The position numbers and the translations under genes were made by a program. Positions 6,903 through 11,934 of a stretch of DNA of 11,934 nucleotides are shown here, piece by piece. Source of the DNA: an uncultured Flavobacteriales bacterium (GTDB taxonomy: Bacteria > Bacteroidota > Bacteroidia > Flavobacteriales > Crocinitomicaceae); NCBI GenBank assembly GCA_946479125.1, contig CAMLET010000041.1:1-11934 (forward strand). Reading direction: 5' to 3'. Numbering within the stretch: position 1 is the first letter of the stretch; every line of letters starts with the position of its first letter. The notes below the pieces were generated by a model, which was not told the origin of the DNA, did no database searches, and saw only the letters and a program-made list of their open reading frames with translations.

Positions 6903-7379
6903 CTACGAAGCACCATTTTCATTTAAGCAAGATAGCACTTCTGCAGCGTGTATCTTGGTTTTTGGCTTCTCAATAATATGTGTAATTGTTCCTTTTTCAT
7001 TGATGACGAAGGTTGTTCGATGAATTCCATCGTACTCTCTTCCCATGAATTTTTTAGGACCCCATACCTTGAAAGCCTTTATTAATTTTCTTTTCTCGTC
7101 CATTAGCAACGGAAAATTCAATTCATACTTTTCTCGAAAACGTTGGTGAAGTCTTTCCGTGTCCATACTTACTCCAAAAACCTGAACACCTCTGCGCACA
7201 AACTCCTGCATCCCATCTCGCATACTACACGCTTGATTGATACAGCCAGGTGTCAGATCCTTCGGATAAAAATAAATGACCCAAGGTTTTCCCTTCATCA
7301 ACTCAGACGACACTACAACGCCCTCATCTGTAAGAGTTTCAAACTTTGGAACCTTCTTCCCAACAGTTAATCCTGTCAT
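6903..7379 (-). CDS. bcp: Thioredoxin-dependent peroxiredoxin, BCP/PrxQ type
   Basis: Bcp reduces hydrogen peroxide and organic hydroperoxides, using thioredoxin for recycling, in the cytoplasm. The 158-residue length fits the family. The active-site strand YFYPKDLTPGC holds P39, T43 and the peroxidatic C46; C51, five residues on, is the resolving cysteine typical of PrxQ-type enzymes with both cysteines in helix 2. The residues between them (INQA) differ from the more usual TxEA. The conserved HRTTFVINEKG segment provides the active-site arginine region. There is no signal peptide. The ATG at 7379 gives MTGLTVGKKVPKF, a normal N-terminus. It has its own promoter and probably its own transcript, separate from recA downstream. 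Confidence 0.95.
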   Translation of the reverse strand: MTGLTVGKKVPKFETLTDEGVVVSSELMKGKPWVIYFYPKDLTPGCINQACSMRDGMQEFVRRGVQVFGVSMDTERLHQRFREKYELNFPLLMDEKRKLIKAFKVWGPKKFMGREYDGIHRTTFVINEKGTITHIIEKPKTKIHAAEVLSCLNENGAS

Positions 7380-7419
7380 ATTTCAATTGAATTATCACCT
7401 CGATTGACGATATTTTAAT

Positions 7420-7427
7420 CAAATATA
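7420..7427 (-). promoter_or_regulatory. -7 element of the bcp promoter
   Basis: The minus strand reads TATATTTG, a full TAnnTTTG match, ending 40 bases before the bcp ATG; the leader would be about 35 bases. The -33 region is not clear (TTCG at 15 bases). A perfect 10-bp palindrome TTCAATTGAA (7382-7391) lies within the leader, two bases above the start codon, and may be a binding site or chance in AT-rich DNA. Confidence 0.5.
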
Positions 7428-7488
7428 GTCAAAGTTTTTAATCGAAGTTTTATTTTGATGAATTTTTTATCTTTTTTATGTCGAGTAT

Positions 7489-9069
7489 TTAATCATTAGG
7501 AAAATAATGGTACTCTCCAGTCGCTTTTTCCTTGAGGAATTTCTCGCGAATAATACTCTGAACCGGTCTTCCCTGAACCTTCGCTTCGAGCCAGGAAATA
7601 ATATCCAAATAAAGGAATGGACGTTTTTCATATGGCAATTGTGAAAGCTTCACCAGTTTACCATGCAAGATCTTGAATCCGCGAAGCAAGGCTTGTTCAT
7701 TAACAAATGCGGGTTGACGCAGGAATGAAAGAATCTCGCGCTGCACACCATGCATATCGCCCATATTAATAAGGAAGCGAATAAACGACTTGATCTGGTA
7801 TTGAATTAAATCGTCGTTGCCCAATTCGAAATGTGCAATCAAATTAAGAATTCTGGCAAAACATTGAATGTCTTCCCGAAGAGAAACTTCTTTCATCTGG
7901 ATCACTTGGTTCAGGTAACGAATAGTCATTTTATTATCACCGCTTCCAAAATAAATACAGGCAATTTTATAATAAAGAACCATTATTCGATGTTGGTCTA
8001 ACTGACCTTCATACTTCGTAATAAAGTCCTCTACCTCATCAACGAAAGTCACACCGTCTTCAAATGTTCCGGTTAAATAGTAAATATTAATCTTACCGGT
8101 TATCCAATACAGATCACGAAGCAACTTTGTATTCTCCTGATCCATCATATAACTCGTTCGTGTTTCCTTTTCCAACAAAGCCACCACATTCTCTAAACGA
8201 TTTGCATTTCTAAGGTTGAAAACACTATTCTGTAAATAGTGAAGTCCTTTCAAATACATTTCATAATACTGTTCTTTTGCTATTGGGGCTTCTAAGAAAC
8301 AATCTACCCATTTTGTAGCATAACGATAACAACGCAGGAAATCCTGTGTAATATAGTGATGCCAAACCTGAGCATTATATAAGTGCAGTTTCTCTTCGAA
8401 ACCAAGTTTATTATAATTGTATGCGGGAAGTCGGGTTTTGAAGAAATCCGTTACAAACAAATAATCTTTCTCATTTCGTACAAAACCAACCTTTACATAT
8501 AAAGCATATAACTGCAATGAAAGATTGCTGAATTTCACAGAAAGACCCAATCGGTTCTCTAACCCTAAAGTTTCAGAAGTCAACTGTTCAGCTCGCGTAG
8601 GTAAACTTCGGGTGATGTATTGCGATTCGATACTCTTTTCGAATTCGGCAATTTCTAACTGAAGAACAATACTCTCGTGTTTATGTGCCAATTGCCGGGC
8701 TTTATCCAACTGACGAAGCGCCTGCATATAAAATCCTTTGTGATGAAGCAGCTGTGCATAATCTATTGCCTCACGTATTTCTAAAGCGGGTAAATGACTA
8801 GAATGCTGCAAACGTAAACTTCCTAAAACCTGCTTATAGAGGTGTGCTTTTATATTAGAAAGCTGACTTCTTTTTATTTCAGGTAATTTCTTCAGCGCCT
8901 CTTCATCAGAATAAACTTCTGTTTTATCCATAAAATCGAACAGTTTCAAGAACTTCAATTCTTCGATACTTGCGGAATTACGATTGACGAAAAGTTTGAA
9001 ACTTCTCTTCTCGGCCTTTGTTAAAGACAGAATTAAACGAAATAATGCATCTGTTGAACCCGTGGACAT
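7489..9069 (-). CDS. Helical (TPR-like) repeat protein, function unknown
   Basis: A 526-residue, almost wholly alpha-helical protein with no signal peptide or membrane segment, so probably cytoplasmic. The N-terminus (TDALFRLILSLTKAEKRSFKLFVNR) is a recognisable opening of a Bacteroidota protein family that I know only as hypothetical. From about residue 95 onward there are repeated helix pairs with TPR-like spacing, such as AQLLHHKGFYMQALRQLDKA, IACIYFGSGDNKMTIRYLNQ and ILNLIAHFELGNDDLIQYQI. These suggest a scaffold for protein-protein contacts. No catalytic motif or DNA-binding domain is evident. The ATG at 9069 is the natural start. It faces the lipocalin-like gene across a 288-bp region rich in dyads and is separated from bcp by 109 AT-rich bases with no clear terminator. 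Function is not assigned. Confidence 0.8.
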   Translation of the reverse strand: MSTGSTDALFRLILSLTKAEKRSFKLFVNRNSASIEELKFLKLFDFMDKTEVYSDEEALKKLPEIKRSQLSNIKAHLYKQVLGSLRLQHSSHLPALEIREAIDYAQLLHHKGFYMQALRQLDKARQLAHKHESIVLQLEIAEFEKSIESQYITRSLPTRAEQLTSETLGLENRLGLSVKFSNLSLQLYALYVKVGFVRNEKDYLFVTDFFKTRLPAYNYNKLGFEEKLHLYNAQVWHHYITQDFLRCYRYATKWVDCFLEAPIAKEQYYEMYLKGLHYLQNSVFNLRNANRLENVVALLEKETRTSYMMDQENTKLLRDLYWITGKINIYYLTGTFEDGVTFVDEVEDFITKYEGQLDQHRIMVLYYKIACIYFGSGDNKMTIRYLNQVIQMKEVSLREDIQCFARILNLIAHFELGNDDLIQYQIKSFIRFLINMGDMHGVQREILSFLRQPAFVNEQALLRGFKILHGKLVKLSQLPYEKRPFLYLDIISWLEAKVQGRPVQSIIREKFLKEKATGEYHYFPND

Positions 9070-9101
9070 TGTAAAATTAACCTGATTTTATAGAATTAAT
9101 T

Positions 9102-9159
9102 AACTCATTTTCAAATAATTGAGTTTTATTTTCACCATTTGGATATCGTAAAGTTACGA
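9102..9159 (-). promoter_or_regulatory. Possible promoter and leader dyads of the 526-residue protein gene
   Basis: On the minus strand TAACTTTA (9149-9156) matches seven of the eight positions of TAnnTTTG, counting the two free ones, and would start a leader of about 70 bases. It is embedded in TCGTAA-ag-TTACGA (9146-9159), an inverted repeat with 6-bp arms. Further into the leader AACTCA (9102-9107) and TGAGTT (9120-9125) form another inverted pair. No good -33 element is seen. Weak evidence overall. Confidence 0.3.
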
Positions 9160-9202
9160 AAGATTGATTTTGCACTCGCATTCGATTTAATCAAATTCGT
9201 AC

Positions 9203-9217
9203 TGTGATTAAATCACA
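9203..9217. promoter_or_regulatory. Perfect 15-bp palindrome TGTGATTAAATCACA, possible Crp/Fnr-type site
   Basis: The sequence is a perfect dyad with 7-bp arms around one A. It resembles the Crp half-sites TGTGA and TCACA, but with 5 rather than the usual 6 bases between them. A related palindromic unit GATTTAATC is at 9184-9192, so GATTWAATC occurs twice, 22 bases apart (about two helical turns). That spacing favours protein binding to DNA, while the same bases also form the first stem of the candidate RNA. The two readings compete. Confidence 0.35.
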
Positions 9218-9239
9218 TTAAAATTGTACTCGTTAGAGT

Positions 9240-9267
9240 AACAGGAGTAGGGGTGCTCTTGTTTTTT
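9240..9267 (+). terminator. First, weaker hairpin with T-run (attenuator-like)
   Basis: AACAGGAG (9240-9247) pairs with CTCTTGTT (9256-9263) through eight base pairs, including one G-U, around an 8-base loop. The run TTTTTT covers 9262-9267. On the plus strand this is a modest intrinsic terminator 40 bases ahead of the strong one. Its left arm touches the smaller stem TACTC/GAGTA (9227-9240), so the two may compete. Confidence 0.4.
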
Positions 9268-9279
9268 CGATTAATAGTT

Positions 9280-9314
9280 AAAAAACCTTTCGCAAGTTTC
9301 GAAAGGTTTTTTTT
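9280..9314 (+). terminator. Strong intrinsic terminator with no gene upstream
   Basis: AAAAAACCTTTCG (9280-9292) pairs perfectly with the complement at 9300-9312 around a 7-base loop, and eight T follow in 9307-9314. The A-run on the other side makes it usable in both directions. On the plus strand it would stop transcripts arising in 9070-9279 before the gene at 9358. On the minus strand it would stop only antisense transcription. Confidence 0.85.
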
Positions 9315-9357
9315 GTTTGTAACATTTTGGGGCAGAAAAGCCGTAGATTAGAGATAA

Positions 9358-9867
9358 ATGAAATCATTTCTAATTTTAATGATAGTTGCAATTATGGGCC
9401 AATTGGCTATAGCTCAAGAACTGAGATTAGATGATCTTGAAGGAAAGTGGTTCATCAATCAATCCAACTTTCCCATGTGGTTGAAAGGAAATAAAACCAA
9501 TCCAACATTCAATTACACGTTAATACAGAAAAATGGAGAACCACGCTTGCTGGATGAAGTTCAGTACAGCAAAAAATCGAAAGTGAAAAGCATTATTGGT
9601 CACGACAAGCCGCTCAATGAGAACAACAACTCATTTATTTGGCGCGGAAAAGGCGTTTTAGCATTCGTAAAAAGCAAATGGAACATTCTATATATCGATC
9701 CCGAAAAACAATGGATGATTATTCATTTTCAGAAAACACTTTTTACTCCTGAAGGTTATGATGTAGTTTCGAGATCAAAAACGCTCGAAGGAGAATTACT
9801 GTCTACCCTTGAACAAAAATTAAACGAGTTGGGCATATCAGGTTTAACGACGATTCATCAGGAATAA
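9358..9867 (+). CDS. Lipocalin-like secreted or periplasmic protein
   Basis: A 169-residue protein with a signal peptide (about residues 1-19, ending AIAQ; cleavage near 19-20) and no lipobox cysteine. The mature part starts LRLDDLEGKWFINQSNFPMW, whose G29-K-W31 fits the lipocalin GxW signature, and ends YDVVSRSKTLEGEL (134-147) followed by LEQKLNELGIS. This mirrors the closing strand, the conserved Arg (R139) and the C-terminal helix with Gly of Blc-type bacterial lipocalins. The middle (LLDEVQYSKKSKVKSIIGHD, FIWRGKGVLAFVKSKWNILYID) has the alternating pattern expected of a beta-barrel. Lipocalins bind small hydrophobic ligands; the ligand here is unknown. It lies 43 bases after the orphan terminator. 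TAGATTAG at 9343-9350 is a poor promoter match. The ATG at 9358 is the only start that gives the signal peptide. Confidence 0.72.
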   Translation: MKSFLILMIVAIMGQLAIAQELRLDDLEGKWFINQSNFPMWLKGNKTNPTFNYTLIQKNGEPRLLDEVQYSKKSKVKSIIGHDKPLNENNNSFIWRGKGVLAFVKSKWNILYIDPEKQWMIIHFQKTLFTPEGYDVVSRSKTLEGELLSTLEQKLNELGISGLTTIHQE

Positions 9868-9893
9868 GAGCGCTTATCTCAACAACTTTCAGC

Positions 9894-9901
9894 TATTTTT
9901 G
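9894..9901 (+). promoter_or_regulatory. Probable promoter element of the lipoprotein gene
   Basis: TATTTTTG is a full TAnnTTTG match in the 95-base spacer before the lipoprotein gene and would give a leader of about 55 bases. A second candidate, TACTTTTA (9923-9930), misses one base. It stands 21 bases after the TTTG at 9898-9901, so that TTTG may instead be its -33 element with a leader of about 27 bases. A small inverted repeat ATAAG/CTTAT (9864-9877) overlaps the preceding stop codon. Confidence 0.5.
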
Positions 9902-9962
9902 CAAAATCTCTCTTACTCTCGTTACTTTTACATCGAAAGTCATTTAGAAGAAAACCAAAGTC

Positions 9963-10763
9963 ATGATAAAATATATTTTCCCCTTACTCTTTATTTTAGC
10001 GGCATGCTCATCTGAAGAGACAACTAAGCCAGAAAAGAAAGAAGACCCTGCAACTGTTGTAAAGAAATTTGCGAACGAAGCTGATATGGATAATCGAATG
10101 GTTGAGATTGATGCACTGATCAGTACTTCAACACAATTGGTGAGTTCAATGAAATACCAGAAAGAAGACGGAAGCTTTATTCAGGTTTTGGGGCATATGA
10201 ATAGAGACAACCAAATTCTAAAGCTAGAGGAGCAATTCTCTGATGGCGAAGGAAAAAATCAAGGTGTACGTTACTATTATTTAAACGGAGGTGTTCCCTT
10301 TGCTACTCAGGAACAACTTGACGAAGCTCAATCTGACGGAACGTTCAAATTTGTAGACAGAATTTCGTACTACAATGCGAAGGGTACGGTCCTTAAAACA
10401 AAGGAGAAAAGCGCGCCATATGCCGAAGACACGGATAATATGAAACACAAACCTGTTGCGTTGAAAGGAATCACAATTGATCGCGCAATGCGTGCATTGA
10501 ATTCGAAGAAAGAATTTGCTTGTACGTTTCAGGGATTGGTATCGGAAGGTGGTGTTACTTTCCTAATTGTTGGAGAGAACAACAAGAAAAATCCGATGCC
10601 GTTTACAGCAGCTTTGCGTTGCGATTACAAAGATCCTTTGATTTTACAATTGAGCAGCAGTCCTGAAAGTTATATGGGTGAACGCTTAAAAGTGAACTTT
10701 GAATTCAAAAGCGATCAGAATTTTGAATACATGAGCTACTCTGGCGGAGATTTCGCTGAATAG
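9963..10763 (+). CDS. Predicted outer-membrane lipoprotein, function unknown
   Basis: A 266-residue protein beginning with a type II signal sequence: MIKYIFPLLFI followed by the lipobox L12-A-A-C15, so C15 should be lipidated after cleavage. Residues after the cysteine (SSEE, then a Lys/Glu/Pro-rich linker to about 33) place two acidic residues at +3 and +4, like the lipoprotein export signals described for surface lipoproteins of Bacteroidota. The body (about 35-266) is a mixed, mostly beta domain with no motif I recognise. Two cysteines, C187 and C220, could form a disulfide in the periplasm or outside. The ATG at 9963 is the only start that gives the lipobox. It follows the lipocalin-like gene but probably has its own promoter, and a terminator closes it. 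Confidence 0.8.
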   Translation: MIKYIFPLLFILAACSSEETTKPEKKEDPATVVKKFANEADMDNRMVEIDALISTSTQLVSSMKYQKEDGSFIQVLGHMNRDNQILKLEEQFSDGEGKNQGVRYYYLNGGVPFATQEQLDEAQSDGTFKFVDRISYYNAKGTVLKTKEKSAPYAEDTDNMKHKPVALKGITIDRAMRALNSKKEFACTFQGLVSEGGVTFLIVGENNKKNPMPFTAALRCDYKDPLILQLSSSPESYMGERLKVNFEFKSDQNFEYMSYSGGDFAE

Positions 10764-10787
10764 AAAGTATACGAACAATAAGAAGGG

Positions 10788-10819
10788 AAACGGATATCTG
10801 CTAAAGATGTCCGTTTTTT
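10788..10819 (+). terminator. Intrinsic terminator of the lipoprotein gene
   Basis: AAACGGATATC (10788-10798) pairs with GATGTCCGTTT (10806-10816) through 11 pairs, one of them G-U, around a 7-base loop. The T-run extends through 10814-10819. It lies between convergent genes. On the minus strand the stem is followed only by TTTCCC, so it is weaker as an end for the isomerase gene. Confidence 0.85.
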
Positions 10820-10824
10820 ATTGA

Positions 10825-11808
10825 TTACAGCTTAGACAACTCGTCTTTCAGGTAATCAATTACACGAATCTCAATTGGATCACCTTGTTTTAGATCACTC
10901 CAGTACAGCGAAGCCCAATCAATTAAGTGAATTAAATAGATTGTTTTCTGAACCTGAGTTTCTCCTTTGGCTTCAATCAAAACCACATGAGGCGTTTTAG
11001 AACGAACGATGTCCACAGAAATATTAAATCTGCGTTCGTTGCGCTTGTTCAAATCGTTTGTATGAATGAAAAGAGCGGCAAATTTTTCATTTCCATCTCC
11101 CCAACCAACCAGTTCGTTGTGATTCATTTCAGGAATAACGTGCTGCCAACACAATTCTTTTGAGTTCTCGTTAAATTGCTGTTTTGCTCTTACCGCTAAT
11201 CCTTCATAATCAGCACCAGCATAAACACCAACCACTTTACCAAACAACTTCTCTGCAATTTGTTTTGCTTCAGCTTTAATTTCAGCAGAAGAATCAACGA
11301 TTAGTTGATGCCCAAGCTTGATTTCAGAAAGCAGACTTTCAGGTGCCATTCCAAGTTTAACGAAAATTGAAGTCAGCTGAACCATTGAAAAAGCCAATGC
11401 CGTTCGTGGTGGATTTCCACCTGGAACAACTACACAATCAAACGCGTTTTTTTCGCAAAATGCCAGCAATTCACCGCCTGAGCAAATTCCAATGATACGA
11501 GAACCACGTTCTTTCGCTTCCAGAAGAGAAATCAATGTTTCTTCCGTATTTCCTGAATAAGAAGAACCAATTACAAGCGTATTTTTTCCAACAAACGCTG
11601 GCAAGCTGTAATCCTGAGCGAATAAAACCGGAATTTTAGCATAATCAGATATCCATTGAGAAACAATCTTTCCGCCAATACCGGATCCACCCATTCCACA
11701 GATTACAACATTCGTCACATTGTCTGCCATTGGTTGAATAGATGCACTTTCAGCAATTTTTAAAGCTTCAATAATATTATCCGGAAAAGCCGCAATAAGG
11801 TCTTTCAT
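10825..11808 (-). CDS. Bifunctional phosphoglucose/phosphomannose isomerase (SIS domain)
   Basis: This family interconverts fructose 6-phosphate with glucose 6-phosphate and mannose 6-phosphate, linking glycolysis and gluconeogenesis to mannose-containing glycans. The 327-residue protein has two SIS-like halves. Sugar-phosphate signatures are GMGGSGIGG (38-46) and SSYSGNTEET (82-91). PPRTALAFS carries R135; FNENSKE and PEMNHNELVGW carry E214 and H230; and IDYLK near the end carries K321. These match from memory the Arg, Glu, His and Lys active-site residues of archaeal PGI/PMI enzymes. I chose the ATG at 11808 (MKDLIAAFPDNI); an in-frame TTG at 11817 would add only three residues (Met-Arg-His) and lies close to the probable transcription start. 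The gene converges on the lipoprotein gene and shares its terminator region. Confidence 0.88.
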   Translation of the reverse strand: MKDLIAAFPDNIIEALKIAESASIQPMADNVTNVVICGMGGSGIGGKIVSQWISDYAKIPVLFAQDYSLPAFVGKNTLVIGSSYSGNTEETLISLLEAKERGSRIIGICSGGELLAFCEKNAFDCVVVPGGNPPRTALAFSMVQLTSIFVKLGMAPESLLSEIKLGHQLIVDSSAEIKAEAKQIAEKLFGKVVGVYAGADYEGLAVRAKQQFNENSKELCWQHVIPEMNHNELVGWGDGNEKFAALFIHTNDLNKRNERRFNISVDIVRSKTPHVVLIEAKGETQVQKTIYLIHLIDWASLYWSDLKQGDPIEIRVIDYLKDELSKL

Positions 11809-11817
11809 ATGTCTCAA

Positions 11818-11934
11818 AATCTGGGGTAAATATAGCTAATTACAAAGTAGTTCACGACATCAAAAAAGGTGAAAATGCTACATTATTTGAAGAAATAGTG
11901 TTTTTGCTTTTCAAACTTACGCTTCTGATTCAAA
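11818..11934. other. Upstream region of the isomerase gene
   Basis: No gene can be supported here. On the minus strand TATATTTA (11827-11834) matches seven of the eight positions of TAnnTTTG and ends 18 bases above the ATG at 11808, so it may be the isomerase promoter; no good -33 element is seen. At the very edge, the minus strand reads FESEA then TAA (11917-11919), which could be the end of a further minus-strand gene, but five codons cannot establish that. Confidence 0.3.

Larger units (their letters stand above)
9178..9314 (+). ncRNA. Candidate structured small RNA or regulatory leader ending at an intrinsic terminator
   Basis: No gene lies upstream on the plus strand for more than 5 kb, yet a strong plus-strand terminator ends at 9314. 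Between a possible promoter (TTTG 9138-9141; TGATTTTG 9165-9172, seven of eight positions, 23-base spacer) and that terminator are four successive potential stems: 9184-9193/9205-9214 (10 bp, perfect), 9227-9231/9236-9240 (5 bp, GTTA loop), 9240-9247/9256-9263 (8 bp with one G-U, then a T-run) and the terminator. This layout fits a small RNA of roughly 90-137 bases, or a leader controlling the lipocalin-like gene at 9358. It matches no RNA family I can recognise: the SRP RNA tetraloop region, tmRNA and tRNA signatures are absent. The 5' end is a guess. Confidence 0.35.

Noticed and set aside
6811..7370. Plus-strand open frames 6811-7023 and 7143-7370
   Set aside because: Both are antisense to recA/bcp and bcp respectively, and their translations show no family features.
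7380..7488. Intrinsic terminator after the 526-residue protein gene
   Set aside because: The spacer is AT-rich with T-runs but I find no GC-bearing stem ahead of them on the minus strand.
9070..9357. Known RNA genes (tRNA, SRP RNA, tmRNA, 6S RNA) in the long divergent region
   Set aside because: I searched by eye for the T-loop GTTCRANNC, the SRP tetraloop region and other known signatures and found none; only an unclassified structured RNA is proposed.
11809..11817. TTG start for the isomerase gene
   Set aside because: It adds only three residues and lies within a few bases of the predicted transcription start; the ATG at 11808 gives a normal N-terminus.
11917..11934. End of another minus-strand gene (FESEA then stop)
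   Set aside because: Only five codons are visible, too few to tell coding from chance.
1..11934. Defence system, mobile element, CRISPR array or biosynthetic cluster
   Set aside because: All sizeable genes are accounted for by housekeeping or envelope proteins, with no transposase, integrase, cas gene, toxin-antitoxin pair or regularly spaced repeats.

Overview
The window reads as ordinary chromosome of a member of the phylum Bacteroidota, probably order Flavobacteriales; a Crocinitomicaceae or Fluviicola-like origin is a guess from protein style only. The support is a moderately AT-rich composition, several intergenic matches to the Bacteroidota -7 promoter element TAnnTTTG, almost no Shine-Dalgarno sequences, and protein types typical of the phylum (DUF3109, the Bacteroidota AddB-like nuclease, a bifunctional phosphoglucose/phosphomannose isomerase, a lipoprotein with CSSEE after the lipobox). 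I see no insertion sequence, phage gene, integrase, CRISPR array, tRNA or rRNA.

Layout. Positions 1-410 (+) carry the 3' part of a DUF3109 gene, which overlaps tail to tail by 17 bp with a 947-codon AddB-like helicase/nuclease gene (394-3237, -). A small secreted or membrane protein (3346-3585, +) starts just below a good promoter and appears to make a leaderless mRNA. It converges on nadD, and the two stop codons share one GTTAAC. A minus-strand operon yicC-gmk-nadD (5640 down to 3582) has gaps of 9 and 1 bp. A 173-bp spacer with a strong palindrome separates it from recA (6839-5814, -). bcp (7379-6903, -) and a 526-residue helical-repeat protein (9069-7489, -) follow. A 288-bp divergent region (9070-9357) holds several dyads and an orphan intrinsic terminator. 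Beyond it lie a lipocalin-like secreted protein (9358-9867, +), a lipoprotein (9963-10763, +), a terminator, and a PGI/PMI gene (11808-10825, -).

Function. Most genes are housekeeping: DNA break processing and recombination (AddB-like, RecA), nucleotide and cofactor synthesis (Gmk, NadD), RNA turnover (YicC), peroxide defence (Bcp) and sugar-phosphate interconversion (PGI/PMI). Two consecutive plus-strand genes encode envelope proteins, one periplasmic or secreted and one lipid-anchored.

The part least explained by known genes is 9140-9314. A plus-strand run of hairpins ends in an intrinsic terminator, with no gene upstream for that terminator to serve. It may be an unannotated small RNA or a regulated leader. 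Other points of interest are the missing fourth Fe-S cysteine of the AddB-like protein, the leaderless gene at 3346, the palindromic repeat after recA, and a dyad overlapping the recA promoter region.
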